Part shown: in pieces, positions 8,396 to 16,900 of the stretch | Numbering within the stretch: position 1 is the stretch's first letter | Layout: every line of letters starts with the position of its first letter | DNA from: Symbiodinium natans | Lineage: Eukaryota > Sar > Dinophyceae > Suessiales > Symbiodiniaceae | Length of the DNA: 62,000 nucleotides | Direction of reading: 5' to 3' | Assembly (NCBI GenBank): GCA_905221605.1 | Contig: CAJNDS010002778.1 | Coordinates: forward strand, 1-62,000 | Notes under the pieces: model-generated | Told to the model about the DNA's origin: nothing | The model's input: only the letters and a program-made list of their open reading frames with translations | Databases searched by the model: none | Program-made: the position numbers and the translations under genes

Positions 8396-9262
8396 TCAGC
8401 GCCCCCTCGGCGGGAAACAAATAGGACAGAGCACCTCCGGCGACGGGGGCCATTCCAGCCTCCCCCTTAGGGCGTTCGCCGTTGCCATGCGGCCGCACGC
8501 CAAACACCTGGGATCCGCCGCCAGGTAAGGCGACGGGGATTGCAGGTGCACCTGCGCCACGCGGCCCGACGGGGTCCTCTCGACGATCGCCGGGCGGCCA
8601 ATCCAGTCGCGGAGCTCCGGCGGGTACATGCCACGGATCGCCGACCACGTCGGTGGCGACGGACCGTCCGCCCCAAACCGGGCCCGCAGCGACGCCAGCG
8701 GCGCGTCAGGGGACCACATCGACGTCGTCGAAGGCTGCGGGCAGAAGGGCCGAGGATCTTCTGGATGAAGGCAGCCCGGCGGCCTGGGCGGCGCCGTCGG
8801 TGCCATCGGCGGCCCGGTCTGCCCGGAGAGCTCCCACCAATGGCGGAGCGCAAGCGCCGCCGCCGGAGACATCGCCGGCGGGCAGGGCCCGCGTCCCACG
8901 AAACCAGCTGCGGACGACGGCGCCGGGCCCGGCGGCAAAGGGGCGCACGCCCAAGCCAACCTCACCTCCACGTCGGACCGCGGCGGTTGTGACGTCGGCA
9001 GGTGCGGCCACGGGGAGTCCGACGTTGGCGCCTCGACGCTCCCCTCCGTCTGCGAATACCTCGTCGACGAGAGGAGGTCGTCGGGGTCCAGGAGGGATGG
9101 GTCGGAGTCGCCGCCCTCCGACTCCTCCGACGACTCTGCGTCAGCGAAGTCGTCGCTGAGCATGCCCTCGTCGGCTCCGTCGACGGGCTCCTCCTCGTCG
9201 GGGCCGCTGCTCGGGGTCCTCTCGCCGTCCATCTCCGACTGAACCGCCGCCATGGGAGCCAT
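8396..9262 (-). CDS. Acidic protein with C-terminal zinc ribbon, element ORF of unknown role
   Basis: About 288 residues from the ATG at 9262; the longer open frame begins only with a GTG at 9451. The N-terminal third is very acidic and Ser-rich (DEEEPVDGADEG, ESSEESEGGDSD), the middle is Pro/Ala-rich, and the C-terminus holds two CxxC pairs (CLACG and CPICF) about 20 residues apart, a likely zinc ribbon. The ORF sits between the recombinase and Gag, each separated by a C-tract spacer. No named family is recognised. An accessory nucleic-acid-binding protein is a reasonable guess from the zinc ribbon only. Confidence 0.55.
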   Translation of the reverse strand: MAPMAAVQSEMDGERTPSSGPDEEEPVDGADEGMLSDDFADAESSEESEGGDSDPSLLDPDDLLSSTRYSQTEGSVEAPTSDSPWPHLPTSQPPRSDVEVRLAWACAPLPPGPAPSSAAGFVGRGPCPPAMSPAAALALRHWWELSGQTGPPMAPTAPPRPPGCLHPEDPRPFCPQPSTTSMWSPDAPLASLRARFGADGPSPPTWSAIRGMYPPELRDWIGRPAIVERTPSGRVAQVHLQSPSPYLAADPRCLACGRMATANALRGRLEWPPSPEVLCPICFPPRGR

Positions 9263-9432
9263 GGTGCAAACGACGAAGCGGCTGCGGTTAGGGAGGGGGG
9301 CCGGCGGAACAAGAGCTCCCAACAGCGGCGGCGGCCCAAGAACCTCCCAGAGCAGAACCGTCGGGTGGGGGGGGCGGGCAGGGGCATGCACAGACACGCC
9401 GCATGAAACTGACGCACCCCCCAGAATGTTTC
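9263..9432 (-). promoter_or_regulatory. Spacer with pyrimidine tract and acceptor-like AG before the zinc-ribbon ORF
   Basis: On the coding strand CCCCCCTCCCTAACCGCAG ends at 9282, 19 bases before the ATG at 9262. It matches the pyrimidine-tract-then-AG form of a splice acceptor and repeats the arrangement of the other two internal spacers. Confidence 0.5.
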
Positions 9433-11205
9433 TTACGACGAGGAAGAGCACGACGAAGCCGCGTCCGATGACTCTGAAAGGGCCGACGGGGATTCAATCT
9501 CTTCCGTCGGTTCCAAGTCAGGTTGCGCCTGAGGCCGGGGCTTGAAGCACCTAAGGCACTTTACAGGCGCCGGCGGTTCCGCCGACAGTCGGTAGTGCGA
9601 CCTGACCCCGTAGGGGAATCCACAAGGGGCCTGCCACAGGAGGCTATCCCTAGTGGATTCAGCCGCGTCGGTCCTGTGCAACCGGCGTGTTCTCGCCGCC
9701 ATAATGCACACCGTCGACGCCTCGGGCGCCTCAGGCGGTGGGAGGGCCAGGGCCGGCGCCAGGACGTGCACCACCTCTGGGGGCTCCCAGGCTCCAGGCG
9801 GACCGTCGGGCCCAGCCGAGCCAGCAGCCAAAGCGTCGGGGGGCGCATCCGCAATCGGCGGGGCCCCCGCGACCTGTGAGCACAGGTGTAGCCGCTCGGG
9901 GCTCTGCTGTGTCGACGCGGCGAGGGCCGTCGCCGGCACTTCCGGTGCCGCGGCGAGGGGCGCCGCCTGAGTATACCTCAGGATGGCCGAGGACGACCAG
10001 CGCCCGAGGAGTTGGATCACCTCGATGGGCACCCCCTTGGACGCCAAGAACGTCGCCCCGGCCACACGGGCGAGGTGTCCCCTGAACCTGGGCCGGCGTC
10101 TCCCATTCGGGTCGACGTACATGCAATCGATGCCGGCGGCACGGAGGACCTGGAGCGCCGCCTCGACGAAAGCACCCTTGGTGAACTCTCCGCCGGCGGC
10201 CCCTGGCACCAAGGGCGCGTCGAACTCGACGACCGCCGCCATGTGCAATCTGGCGATGTGCCGCACGGCCGCGTGCACGGGGCAGAGGGGGTGGGTCGCC
10301 GCGCCGCAAACGCAGCGCAAACAGCGGCGAGTGAGCTCCCTCTCCCCCCCCTGAGCCACCTTGTGGATGGGGACCGACAAGGCCACCTCCCGGTCGCCGA
10401 GCTGGAGGTCCCCCAACCGCGCCGCGGCGATCTCCACCTCCCTGAGCATGAACCAGCATGCCAGGATCAGCACGTCGACCATATGGGGTACAGCGCCGAA
10501 GACGAACGGCGCGGCGACGAAGTGGACCTGGACCACCGTCGCCAACTGGAGGAACGGGAACGCCTCCTTGAGCGTCGTCGCCGGGAGGCCCCGAAGGACC
10601 GAGCGGACGTGGCGGCGAATGGACCGCGCCACCAACGGGTCCAACGACGAACCTAGGTAGGCCTCCTGGTGCCACCTGGCTGCGTCGAAGTACCCCTGGG
10701 CGGACCGGTAGGCGCCGGCCTTAAACGACGCCGCCATGACCCTCACCAGCTCGACGGTGATGGGGAAAGGCTCCATGCCCCACGCCTCGGCGAGGCGTCG
10801 CCAAGTCCTGAGGCGTGACTCGACGGGGCCCCTGGAAGACGCCGCCAGGAGGCCTTGGTCGACGAGCTCCAGCGACCTCTTGCGGTTCTGCGGCTCGGCC
10901 GCGGCGAGGGCTGCCTGGAGCGACGCCGACGCCTCTCTCCTGCGGACCGGGACGTCGGAGCGGACAGGCGCCACCACCAAGGGCTGCGCCGTCTCCGCCG
11001 CACTCGCCCGCAGGCCCACCAGGGTCACTACGTCGCTCGGGGGAACGCCGGCGGCGATCAGCGCGTCGGCGCAGGAGGCCACGTCAGCCAGCGACCTAGC
11101 GCCGCACTCGGCGAGGGCAGGAAGGCATCGCTGCAGGCCGGCGTTGGTCACTACTTTGACCAGCTCGGCAAAGGAGCCCTTCGGCGCCGACTGAGCGACG
11201 AACAT
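9433..11205 (-). CDS. Tyrosine recombinase of the retrotransposon
   Basis: Integrates the circular element DNA by tyrosine-mediated strand exchange. Numbering from the ATG at 11205: an N-terminal helical region, a core-binding-like helical domain at about 110-220, then the catalytic domain. The first Arg is in CWFMLREVEIAAARL (Arg255), a candidate Lys is in PIHKVAQ (282), the HLAR box gives His377 and Arg380, GRWSS has Trp403 in the His/Trp position, and the nucleophile is Tyr411 in ILRYTQ. A Cys/His cluster (CLRCVCG...CPVH, 295-311) sits between the first Arg and the HxxR box and may bind zinc. The acidic tail has a CLRCF pair and ends in a Ser run. ATG 11205 is preferred over ATG 11505 because it directly follows a spliced-leader-like decamer and an acceptor-like AG. 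Confidence 0.88.
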   Translation of the reverse strand: MFVAQSAPKGSFAELVKVVTNAGLQRCLPALAECGARSLADVASCADALIAAGVPPSDVVTLVGLRASAAETAQPLVVAPVRSDVPVRRREASASLQAALAAAEPQNRKRSLELVDQGLLAASSRGPVESRLRTWRRLAEAWGMEPFPITVELVRVMAASFKAGAYRSAQGYFDAARWHQEAYLGSSLDPLVARSIRRHVRSVLRGLPATTLKEAFPFLQLATVVQVHFVAAPFVFGAVPHMVDVLILACWFMLREVEIAAARLGDLQLGDREVALSVPIHKVAQGGERELTRRCLRCVCGAATHPLCPVHAAVRHIARLHMAAVVEFDAPLVPGAAGGEFTKGAFVEAALQVLRAAGIDCMYVDPNGRRRPRFRGHLARVAGATFLASKGVPIEVIQLLGRWSSSAILRYTQAAPLAAAPEVPATALAASTQQSPERLHLCSQVAGAPPIADAPPDALAAGSAGPDGPPGAWEPPEVVHVLAPALALPPPEAPEASTVCIMAARTRRLHRTDAAESTRDSLLWQAPCGFPYGVRSHYRLSAEPPAPVKCLRCFKPRPQAQPDLEPTEEIESPSALSESSDAASSCSSSS

Positions 11206-11514
11206 CTTGAGCCAACCTAGGCGAACTAAGGTGAAACGTCGAGAACGCTCCCGCGAAGGAGACTTACATGTGCATCGACGTGCGTCGAACCGGACAAGGG
11301 AGGGGGGGGGGGGGGGGCGCACCCTCATTTTGCCGCGGCGCAGCAAGGCTCGAGGCTCCGAGTCCGACGCGACGACACGAGCCGACGTGCGTCCCGGAAA
11401 ATGGCGTCGGAAGAAAAAGGGGGTGAGACAAGCTGCCGCTCCCGACGTCAACGACGAAGATGTAGAAGGCGTCGACGACGTCCAGAGGGGTGGCCAGTCC
11501 GCCATCCGGCGTTG
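11206..11514 (-). promoter_or_regulatory. Spacer with C16 tract, acceptor-like AG and spliced-leader-like decamer
   Basis: On the coding strand: a C16 run (complement of G 11302-11317), later TTTCACCTTAG ending at 11226, then TTGGCTCAAG (complement of 11206-11215) touching the recombinase ATG. TTGGCTCAAG equals the last ten bases of the conserved dinoflagellate spliced leader. An in-frame ATG at 11505, only 9 bases after the ORF1 stop, also opens a frame through this stretch; its product is low-complexity and probably not real. Confidence 0.6.
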
Positions 11515-12993
11515 TCAGGCGCGGCCCGCCGACGATGCGCCCTGCCCCGACGACGACGAGGGAGCTTGGAGGGCGGCCCGCTCCTCACGCTCCACGTCGC
11601 GTTGTGCCTGATCATACGCCGCCGTGGCCACCTGATCGACGGCGACGAGGCACTCCGGGCAGGAGTGGGGCTCGTGCGCGTTGTTGACGCCGAGCACGAC
11701 GGGGCGAAGGCAACGGCCTTCGCCGCGGCAGTACCGCCCCGACGTGCAATGGTGGGCGCACCAACCGGCGATCTTGCGCCCCTTCCTGGCGTGGGGCACC
11801 GGTATGCGCCCGCCCCGGACGTTGCGCGGGAGCCGTCGGACGTAAAAGTACGTCGCGAACTGGCACCACCGCACCGTCGGGTCGTCGGCGGCGCTGCGCT
11901 CAATGGCCTGGAGGTCGTCGAAGTTGTCCAGGGCGAGGGCGGCGAACGCCGGGTCGTTCGGGATGTGCTCCGCCCCCGCCCCGTAGACCTCCATGCGCCG
12001 TTTGTAGTCGGCGTACTCGGGGTCGAGAGACTCGGCGAAATCGGCGTGGTGGCCCCGAGTGCGAGCGCTTGCTCGCTGCTCGGCGAACGCCGCCTGCTCC
12101 AGCCGATCCCGACGCGCCGTGGTCGCCGAGGAGGCCCTCCGGGACGACGAGGAAGGCTTGGGTCTCGCCGGAGGGTCCTCCATCTGCAGGATCTCCCGGG
12201 AGATCTGATCCTGCAGATCGACGGAGGGAACCGGCGGGAAGATGCTCTTCGGCAACGCCGGTGGAGCCTTCTTTGGCGTCACCGCCGGTTCCGGCGAGGG
12301 CTCCGCCGTCTCCGTCGTTTCGGCGATGGTCTCCATGGGGGCGGTGTGGACGACCGGCGGTGCCTTCGGCCTGGCGGCCTTCGGCGTAGACGCCGCCGTC
12401 GTCGCGGGGGCCGGGCGGGAGTGCTTGGGCTCGCTCCCGCCGGCCGCCGGACCCCCGCTGGCCCCTGGTCCAGCCAGTGATGTCGCCGTCGGGGACGTCG
12501 GCGTGGTACTGGTAGAGGACGTGCCGCCAGCCGCCGAAGATCTCGTCGACGGGGTCGCCGACGATGCCCACATAGGCGGCGCTGCCAACGGCGTGAACGT
12601 CGAAGGTTTCGAAGACGCCGCCGCCGAAGACGTGGCCGTCGCGGTCGTCGTGCCGCCAGAAGATGCCGAAGTCGCCGAGGTCGCCGAAGTGGGACCAGCC
12701 GCCGCCGCGCCACTCGCCGCTGCCGCCGCCGACATCCTCGCCGACCCCTCAGCCGTCGTGCGCTCTCCCCCCGTCGAGCCCTGTACGGGCGGGCCTTCAC
12801 CGTCGAAGATGATGGGGGGGAGGCCCAGGCGCTGGCGCACCCGGACCATCAACGTCGCATGGGCCGCGACGAACTGGGTGCGCGTCTCGAAGGGCAGCGA
12901 CGCGACAAAGCTGAGCGCCGACTGGGGGTCGGCGAGGATGTGCGCCAAGAAGTCAGCGACGTGCTGCTCGTCGATGGTCTGGATGGAAGACAT
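11515..12993 (-). CDS. Element ORF1: Thr/Ser/Ala-rich protein with Cys/His cluster
   Basis: About 492 residues from the ATG at 12993 (MSSIQTIDEQ), the first ATG after repeat A1; the open frame extends into A1 but without a better start. Residues 1-60 are a compact helical segment with VADFLAHIL and LPFETRTQFVAAH. Residues 75-250 are low-complexity Ala/Thr/Ser/Pro. A charged helical part follows (LEQAAFAEQRASARTRG), then a well-folded-looking region ending in a Cys/His cluster (WCAHHC, YCRGEGRC, HSCPECL), likely zinc-binding. It is the first cistron and could be an RNA-binding or second Gag-type protein; no family is recognised. Confidence 0.6.
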   Translation of the reverse strand: MSSIQTIDEQHVADFLAHILADPQSALSFVASLPFETRTQFVAAHATLMVRVRQRLGLPPIIFDGEGPPVQGSTGGERTTAEGSARMSAAAAASGAAAAGPTSATSATSASSGGTTTATATSSAAASSKPSTFTPLAAPPMWASSATPSTRSSAAGGTSSTSTTPTSPTATSLAGPGASGGPAAGGSEPKHSRPAPATTAASTPKAARPKAPPVVHTAPMETIAETTETAEPSPEPAVTPKKAPPALPKSIFPPVPSVDLQDQISREILQMEDPPARPKPSSSSRRASSATTARRDRLEQAAFAEQRASARTRGHHADFAESLDPEYADYKRRMEVYGAGAEHIPNDPAFAALALDNFDDLQAIERSAADDPTVRWCQFATYFYVRRLPRNVRGGRIPVPHARKGRKIAGWCAHHCTSGRYCRGEGRCLRPVVLGVNNAHEPHSCPECLVAVDQVATAAYDQAQRDVEREERAALQAPSSSSGQGASSAGRA

Positions 12994-13018
12994 CGCGTCG
13001 AGAGCACTACGGCGGAAC

Positions 13019-13106
13019 ACAGAAAAGCGGGCGAAGCGGCTTAATGCGGCGACAGCTACGGCGGTCGACGCTTCACATGTCCTAACGCACAAGAGATGTG
13101 CTACAC
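13019..13106 (-). repeat. Split direct repeat A1 (5' outer end)
   Basis: Identical over 88 bases to 3264-3351. Position 13106 is the 5' end of the element, where similarity stops abruptly. The internal start of ORF1 lies 25 bases downstream. Confidence 0.93.
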
Positions 13107-13920
13107 TACAGTAGTGCAAGCATTGGTTGGGAGCAATGATAGCCTACTTCAGTGACTTCGGGAGGTGCACGCATCGATTTGCCATGTACTTGCGTCTGCG
13201 CCCTATGGCTGCCAAAGATACAAATCTAGGCGCACCAATTCCGGTGCCTGCCCTACAAGGACTGACATACCGCTGACATACCTTTAAGTCCTTCTGTTTC
13301 GGTCAAGCGGCAAGCTCTCTGGACGTGTTCGTGTGCATTGCGGATCGGCAGATCCACGTGCTCAGTTCAGCCAAAACCGTTTTGGCTGCCTGGAAGCTGA
13401 TCTCTGTGGGGCTTACCGATGCTTCCTCAGAATGCAGAATTCTCTCCAACTACAGCCAACTACAGCACAGCACATCAAGCATAGTCAACAGTCCAACATC
13501 CTGAATGATCGTCTGGCGCTGGATCTGGGTTCACAGGCTAGCCAGGTTGGGAGTTGAGAGCTGAATGCAACTAGGGCTGCCTAGGGCTTCTTGCGATCCT
13601 CCAAGCGTCGAAACACAGCGGGACATTTCGCTGTGCAGGGTCTGGAAGCTTGTCTCGCAAAGCCTTATGGAAGGGCTCGTGGCACAGTGACATCGCGACT
13701 TCAGCTGCTGAAAACTGTTTGGTATCGACTCGGCGAACCGACTTTGCACCAGATATAACTGTGCTGTCACACCTGGCCCGTAAGCCAGCTAGCCAGCGCT
13801 TCTTTCTTACAAACCGATTCCGGCCTCAGGACGTGCTCCAGCTTGCGTGCAGTTCTCTGCTGTTCGTGCCTGCTCGAGTCGACGATGCAAATCTGAAATT
13901 CGGTGCATGAATTGCTCGCT
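13107..13920. other. Right flank; no gene recognised
   Basis: No domain or convincing exon is seen until the last EF-hand exon of the channel. A perfect 9-bp inverted repeat with a 3-base loop (CAGCCAAAA / TTTTGGCTG) lies at 13368-13388. Confidence 0.4.
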
Positions 13921-13929
13921 GCACAGAGC

Positions 13930-16900
13930 AAATCAGGGGACCTCAGCCGAGCAATGTCGATGCTGTGCGCCACACCATGCATTTCCAGCAGGCAATCCGC
14001 AAACTCGCTGATTTCCTGAGCATCGACCCGGCCCAACGAAGACGCCTTCATGATGAACACAAAGAAGCCTGCGAGGCTGCAGCTATGTGCGGCCACCGTT
14101 TCAATGTAGCCCTTGTTGTCGAAATCGATGAGCTGCCAGATCTGCTCCAAGCTCACCTTGTGGATATCGATCCTGGGCACAGGGGCATGGACAGACCGTG
14201 GGTTCTGGACGTTCTGTCACTAGGAAATGGGACTTTGAGAGAGTGTTTGGGCTGAGGATTGCTAAGGCAGCGGCCCAAGGTTCTTGAAACAAAGCTGGAC
14301 ACGAAAGTCAGCCAACGCAGTCTCAAACTCCTCCCACTCAACATTGCCGCTGTTGTCTGTATCTGCCTTTGCAAACCTTATTGTGGTCAGTCTGGCCACC
14401 CGCGCACAGGAATTCCCTACCGCTTAGAACGACGATGGGTGTACTTAAGCAACACGCTGACGTTCACATGTTAGGTTGCGGTGTTCTGTCTCCTGTAAGT
14501 CTCAGGCAGTGCCTCGATCTCCTTTATCCATCCTGAATTATGACATCCGCACAGGTACATCCATCCAGGCGCATGGAATATGATCTCGTGCAGCACTGCA
14601 GCACAAGCCAACCTCTAGTAAGACTGAGAATCTCTTCCGGTTTTGTATCTCTTCCAGCATCATGTTTTCTTCATCTTGTAGAGCCATGGCAGCTGAACGA
14701 TCCACAAAAACGCCAGTGACCTGACAGGGCATTTATGTATGTATCACAGACGGTTCATCATGCTCAGCAGAGACTGTATGAAATCACAGATGCCACCACA
14801 GTGTAGGGACTGGACAATGTTCAGCACGCAGAACCTGAGCCGTGAGAAGGGTGAACCATGAGTGTGGCACTAGGGCTCAGGAAACAGGATCTTGAGCTTA
14901 AAGTCTACATCCGCCAAAGTAGGACGGATTCACCGTGCAAGCGAAAACGGCACTGCTTCGCATCACTGCGTTGCAACGTGACCAGTCAGTGAGATGGAGG
15001 ACAGGCTTGCACTTGGGCACCAGTTCTCATGCGTGGATCAACATTGACAGCCCGCTGTTGATTCAGTAGCACACAGAAGCAGCAGTGGCAAGAGCAGTAT
15101 TGGCAGTTGGCAGTTGCTGTAGTTTTGCACAAGGAACAGCAGCAGCAAATGCAGTCCTAAGCCGCGCAGTTGCTGCGGAAGTCCCTTGTGGATCTCTGTG
15201 TCCTGAAACTTTCATTGGCGCTGTTCGGAACTTACTATTTGCCAGGCATATGAGTAGAATGCGCAGGATGTCTGCTCTGTGCCACGTGTGCGATGTTGTT
15301 GCTATTTTGAAGGCATGCTTACTCTTTCATGCGTATTGTACTGCGTTGGTGCCAACATTGCCATTTGATAAATGGGTAGCACATTATAGCAGAACTTGAA
15401 ACGCTGTACCACATTTGCATTGCTTTGATTGCCTTCAAACGATCGGCTTGAACATGTATGCCGCACGTCACATGCTAGTTTGCATTTTGCTACTGAGATG
15501 CCGATGCCTGGTAGAATGTCCGACGTTCGAGAGAATAGTGTGGGGAGTCAATGTGGCCATGTGGGGCATCCATTCCGGTGCCGCCGCAGTAGTCACGAAG
15601 GCTGTCGCGCAGATCGCACATGACATCGACATCTTTGGACCAAGGGGGGTTGCCAAGCTCATTTGTCAAAGTGATTCTCCCGCTGTTCGCAAGCAGTTGC
15701 GGGTAAGTGCTTGCTGAGCCCATGACGTTGCCAACGCGACATACAATGTCAGGATGGGAGTGACCACTGGGTTAACCATCATCAGTGGTGGAGCCAACTC
15801 CCCCCAGCTGATGCCACCGGAAATGGTCCTAAGATGTATTGAGAGGTCACATTAACAGCTGCTGCTTGTTGCTGCAAAGTCAGGTTGTGTTTCGAGCTCA
15901 TGTCTATCTCACGCTGAGCACTTACGGCAGCCCTGGCCGAGACGCAGAAACAACGTGAAGCAGGTTGTAAGCCTGGGTCAAGGCCAGGAACTATTCAGCA
16001 AAAGCGAGCTCCCTGACATGTGCTGCTAACCAACTCCATCAACTTAGGAGATGTCAGAGAGGAGAAAGGAGATAGCCCAGCGAACTCCAAAGGCCCGCCT
16101 TAGTGTGTGAAGATGGCACTGAAAAAAGATGAAAAAGGACATGTGACTGTGGTCTGTGGAGGCCATCAAAAGTACAACCATAAGGAACCGGATTCAGCGG
16201 GAAAAAACTCAGCCAGACACAGCTCTATGCAAATAGTTGGGCTATGTTGAAGAACACAGTTGGAAGGCAGCTTCACTCATAAAATGTACATCAATAGCTG
16301 TTTTCAGTGGTGGGGGCATGTGACAACCGATGCGCCAGTTGAGCTTTGGCAATCTCAGCAAAAACCTGAGTTCTCTTAGCCCAGTATGTGTTTAAGCAGC
16401 CATTGTGCCTGTTACTTTGCACCATTATCTGCCGATTTTATGTTTCAACTGCCTTTGGCAGTAAATATAAGCGTATAAGTCAGCTGGGTCAAAGAACTGA
16501 CGCCCAATCATGCTAACCAAATTAACTAAGCTATCCGTATCCCAACATGGGGAACTGATAAGACTGTTTCTTAAAGTGGTATTCATTAAACTAAAGAAAA
16601 TGTCATTCAAGTTAGCCGCCATTTGTGACCCAGCATATCAATTACTAGAACCAGACCCTACATACAACAAGAGCTCGCCCCTGATGAAATAAGACAAACT
16701 GCCGTACATTTTGAAAACACCTTTGGGCGAAAACTGAAACTCGGAACATCTCAACACGAGGGACGGCATGACTTCATAGTTCAGCACCAATTATGCCCGT
16801 TATTAAAAACAACTAAGCTGTGTGATTGAATTGGGGGGAACCGAATATTCTTCAGGGGTTGCTTTGCATGTAGTTTAGACCTCGCTTGCACAACCTGCCA

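Larger units (their letters stand above)
3079..13106 (-). mobile_element. Tyrosine-recombinase retrotransposon with split direct repeats and a captured C5 DNA methyltransferase
   Basis: A complete-looking 10,028-bp element reading leftwards. In element order: repeat A1 (13106-13019), ORF1, tyrosine recombinase, zinc-ribbon ORF, Gag-like ORF, DNA methyltransferase, reverse transcriptase-RNase H, repeat B1 (3487-3352), repeat A2 (3351-3264), a 49-bp spacer, repeat B2 (3214-3079). A1-ORFs-B1A2-B2 is the split-direct-repeat layout known from PAT/Ngaro-type elements, which integrate through a circle and make no target duplication; none is visible here (flanks ...ttgctctgg and tacagtagtg...). Recombinase upstream of RT resembles the VIPER order. 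The repeat copies are identical, so insertion looks recent. The element is visibly more GC- and CG-rich than its flanks. Integrase, aspartic protease and endonuclease domains were not seen, arguing against LTR and LINE classes. Confidence 0.9.

Noticed and set aside
11206-11505. Recombinase start at ATG 11505
   Set aside because: The extra 100 residues are low-complexity and cross the C16 tract; ATG 11205 has the spliced-leader-like decamer. Kept only as an alternative.
3079-13106. LTR retrotransposon or LINE classification
   Set aside because: No DDE integrase, protease or endonuclease seen; the ends are split direct repeats and a tyrosine recombinase is present.
11401-13114. Long plus-strand frames (359 and 290 codons)
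   Set aside because: Antisense shadows of ORF1; low-complexity, no domains.
13368-13388. Possible spliced-leader relic (ccgttttggctg)
   Set aside because: Matches only part of the leader and is better explained as a perfect small inverted repeat.
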